NCBI GenBank assembly: GCA_032250585.1
Contig: JAVVFH010000207.1
Span: forward strand, 1 to 6,316
Direction of reading: 5' to 3'
Source of the DNA: JAVVFH01 sp032250585
Lineage (GTDB): Bacteria > Pseudomonadota > Gammaproteobacteria > Xanthomonadales > SZUA-36
Length of the DNA stretch: 6,316 nucleotides
Under the pieces are notes generated by a model. That model searched no databases, had not been told where the DNA came from, and was given only the letters and a program-made list of their open reading frames with translations. Shown piece by piece: positions 5,696-6,316 of the stretch; the first letter of the stretch is position 1; the number at the start of each line of letters is the position of its first letter. The position numbers and the translations under genes are program-made.

Positions 5696-6316
5696 TCAGG
5701 TTTTTCGCTGCAAGGCTTTTGCGTGGTGGCGCAGGTGGTCTTCAATAAAGGTGGCAATGAAGTAGTAACTGTGATCGTAGCCTTCCTGCAGGCGCAATTG
5801 CAGCGGGTAATGATTGGCGGTGCAGGCCTGTTCCAGGGCGCCGGGCTGGAGTTGTTCGGTCAGGAATTCGTCTTCCGTTCCCTGGTCGATCAGCAGCGGC
5901 AGCTTTTCGCGGGCGCTGTTGATCAGTGCCGAGGTGTCCCAGGCCCGCCATTCTTCGCGCTCTTCACCGAGGTAGCCCCCCAGCGCTTTCTGCCCCCAGG
6001 GGCTATTCGATGGCTCGCAGATCGGCGCGAACGCCGAGACCGACCGGTAGCGGCCGGGGTTGCGCAGATAACAGACCAGCGCACCGTGACCGCCCATTGA
6101 ATGGCCGCTGATGCCGCAATTGCCGTTGACCGGCAATTGGGCATTGACCAGCGCGGGCAGTTCCTCGGTCACGTAGTCGTACATTCGATAATGCCGTGAC
6201 CACGGTTGCCGGGTCGCGTTGACATAAAAACCGGCTCCGGAGCCGAAATCGTAAGTCTCGTGTTCTCCGGGCAGGTCCGTGCCGCGCGGGCTGGTGTCCG
6301 GGCAGACGATGGCCAG
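5696..6316 (-). CDS. fghA: S-formylglutathione hydrolase (N-terminus outside window)
   Basis: Esterase D-family serine hydrolase that splits S-formylglutathione into formate and glutathione, the second step of glutathione-dependent formaldehyde detoxification after AdhC/FrmA. The frame is open to the right edge, giving 206 C-terminal residues of about 275-280. The visible part starts LAIVCPDTSPRG, then YDFGSGAGFYVNAT, both typical of FghA. The nucleophile elbow is GHSMGGHGA, with the Ser codon at 6098-6100. The acid lies in DQGTEDEFL and the catalytic His in GYDHSYYF near the C-terminus, so the triad is complete. The stop is at 5696-5698. An internal Met (codon at 6182-6184) is not the start, because conserved sequence continues upstream of it. 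The gene faces the thioredoxin gene across REP pair 2. adhC/frmA often sits next to fghA and could lie beyond the right edge. Confidence 0.96.
   Translation of the reverse strand: MAIVCPDTSPRGTDLPGEHETYDFGSGAGFYVNATRQPWSRHYRMYDYVTEELPALVNAQLPVNGNCGISGHSMGGHGALVCYLRNPGRYRSVSAFAPICEPSNSPWGQKALGGYLGEEREEWRAWDTSALINSAREKLPLLIDQGTEDEFLTEQLQPGALEQACTANHYPLQLRLQEGYDHSYYFIATFIEDHLRHHAKALQRKT

Noticed and set aside
5612..6100. A 162-codon plus-strand frame starting in REP pair 2 and running over fghA
   Set aside because: It is antisense to fghA, whose catalytic triad and signature motifs are intact. The start is repeat sequence.

Overview
The window is a GC-rich stretch of bacterial chromosome. It most likely comes from a gammaproteobacterium, and not from an enteric. 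The evidence is the secD-secF pair followed by a convergent suhB that is divergent from trmJ. That suhB/trmJ divergence is seen in Escherichia coli, and the whole neighbourhood resembles the Pseudomonas-type arrangement. The proteins read as typical gammaproteobacterial SecD, SecF, SuhB, TrmJ and FghA. Two REP-type inverted repeats with a TGTGGGAGCGGCTTCAGCC-like arm point the same way. Such repeats are common in Pseudomonas/Xanthomonas-like genomes and related environmental lineages. I cannot name a genus from sequence alone.

Layout: (1) 2-1858, the C-terminal two thirds or so of secD (cut by the left edge) and a complete secF. These are inner-membrane Sec accessory subunits, transcribed rightwards with a 9-bp gap. 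(2) 1907-2785, a PAPS-dependent-type sulfotransferase in the same direction, 48 bp after secF. (3) 2812-3618, suhB on the minus strand, tail to tail with the sulfotransferase. (4) trmJ on the plus strand, ending at 4438 and divergent from suhB; its start is uncertain (3692 preferred, 3620 possible). (5) 4439-4648, a non-coding gap holding a tandem 14-mer pair, a REP-pair element and a possible promoter. (6) 4649-5589, two overlapping plus-strand genes: an alkyltransferase-like (ATL) DNA-damage protein and a membrane-anchored thioredoxin-fold protein. (7) 5590-5695, a convergent gap filled mainly by a second, perfect REP pair. (8) 5696-6316, fghA (S-formylglutathione hydrolase) on the minus strand, with its N-terminus beyond the right edge.

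Most of this is housekeeping: protein export, rRNA/transcription quality control by SuhB, tRNA 2'-O-methylation and formaldehyde detoxification. The less ordinary parts are the sulfotransferase placed in the secF-suhB interval, the ATL-thioredoxin overlapping pair, and the two REP pairs. The repeat pairs share arms and the same 27-nt internal spacing but have different internal sequences. I see no rRNA, tRNA, CRISPR array, transposase or phage gene, and no convincing previously undescribed multi-gene system.
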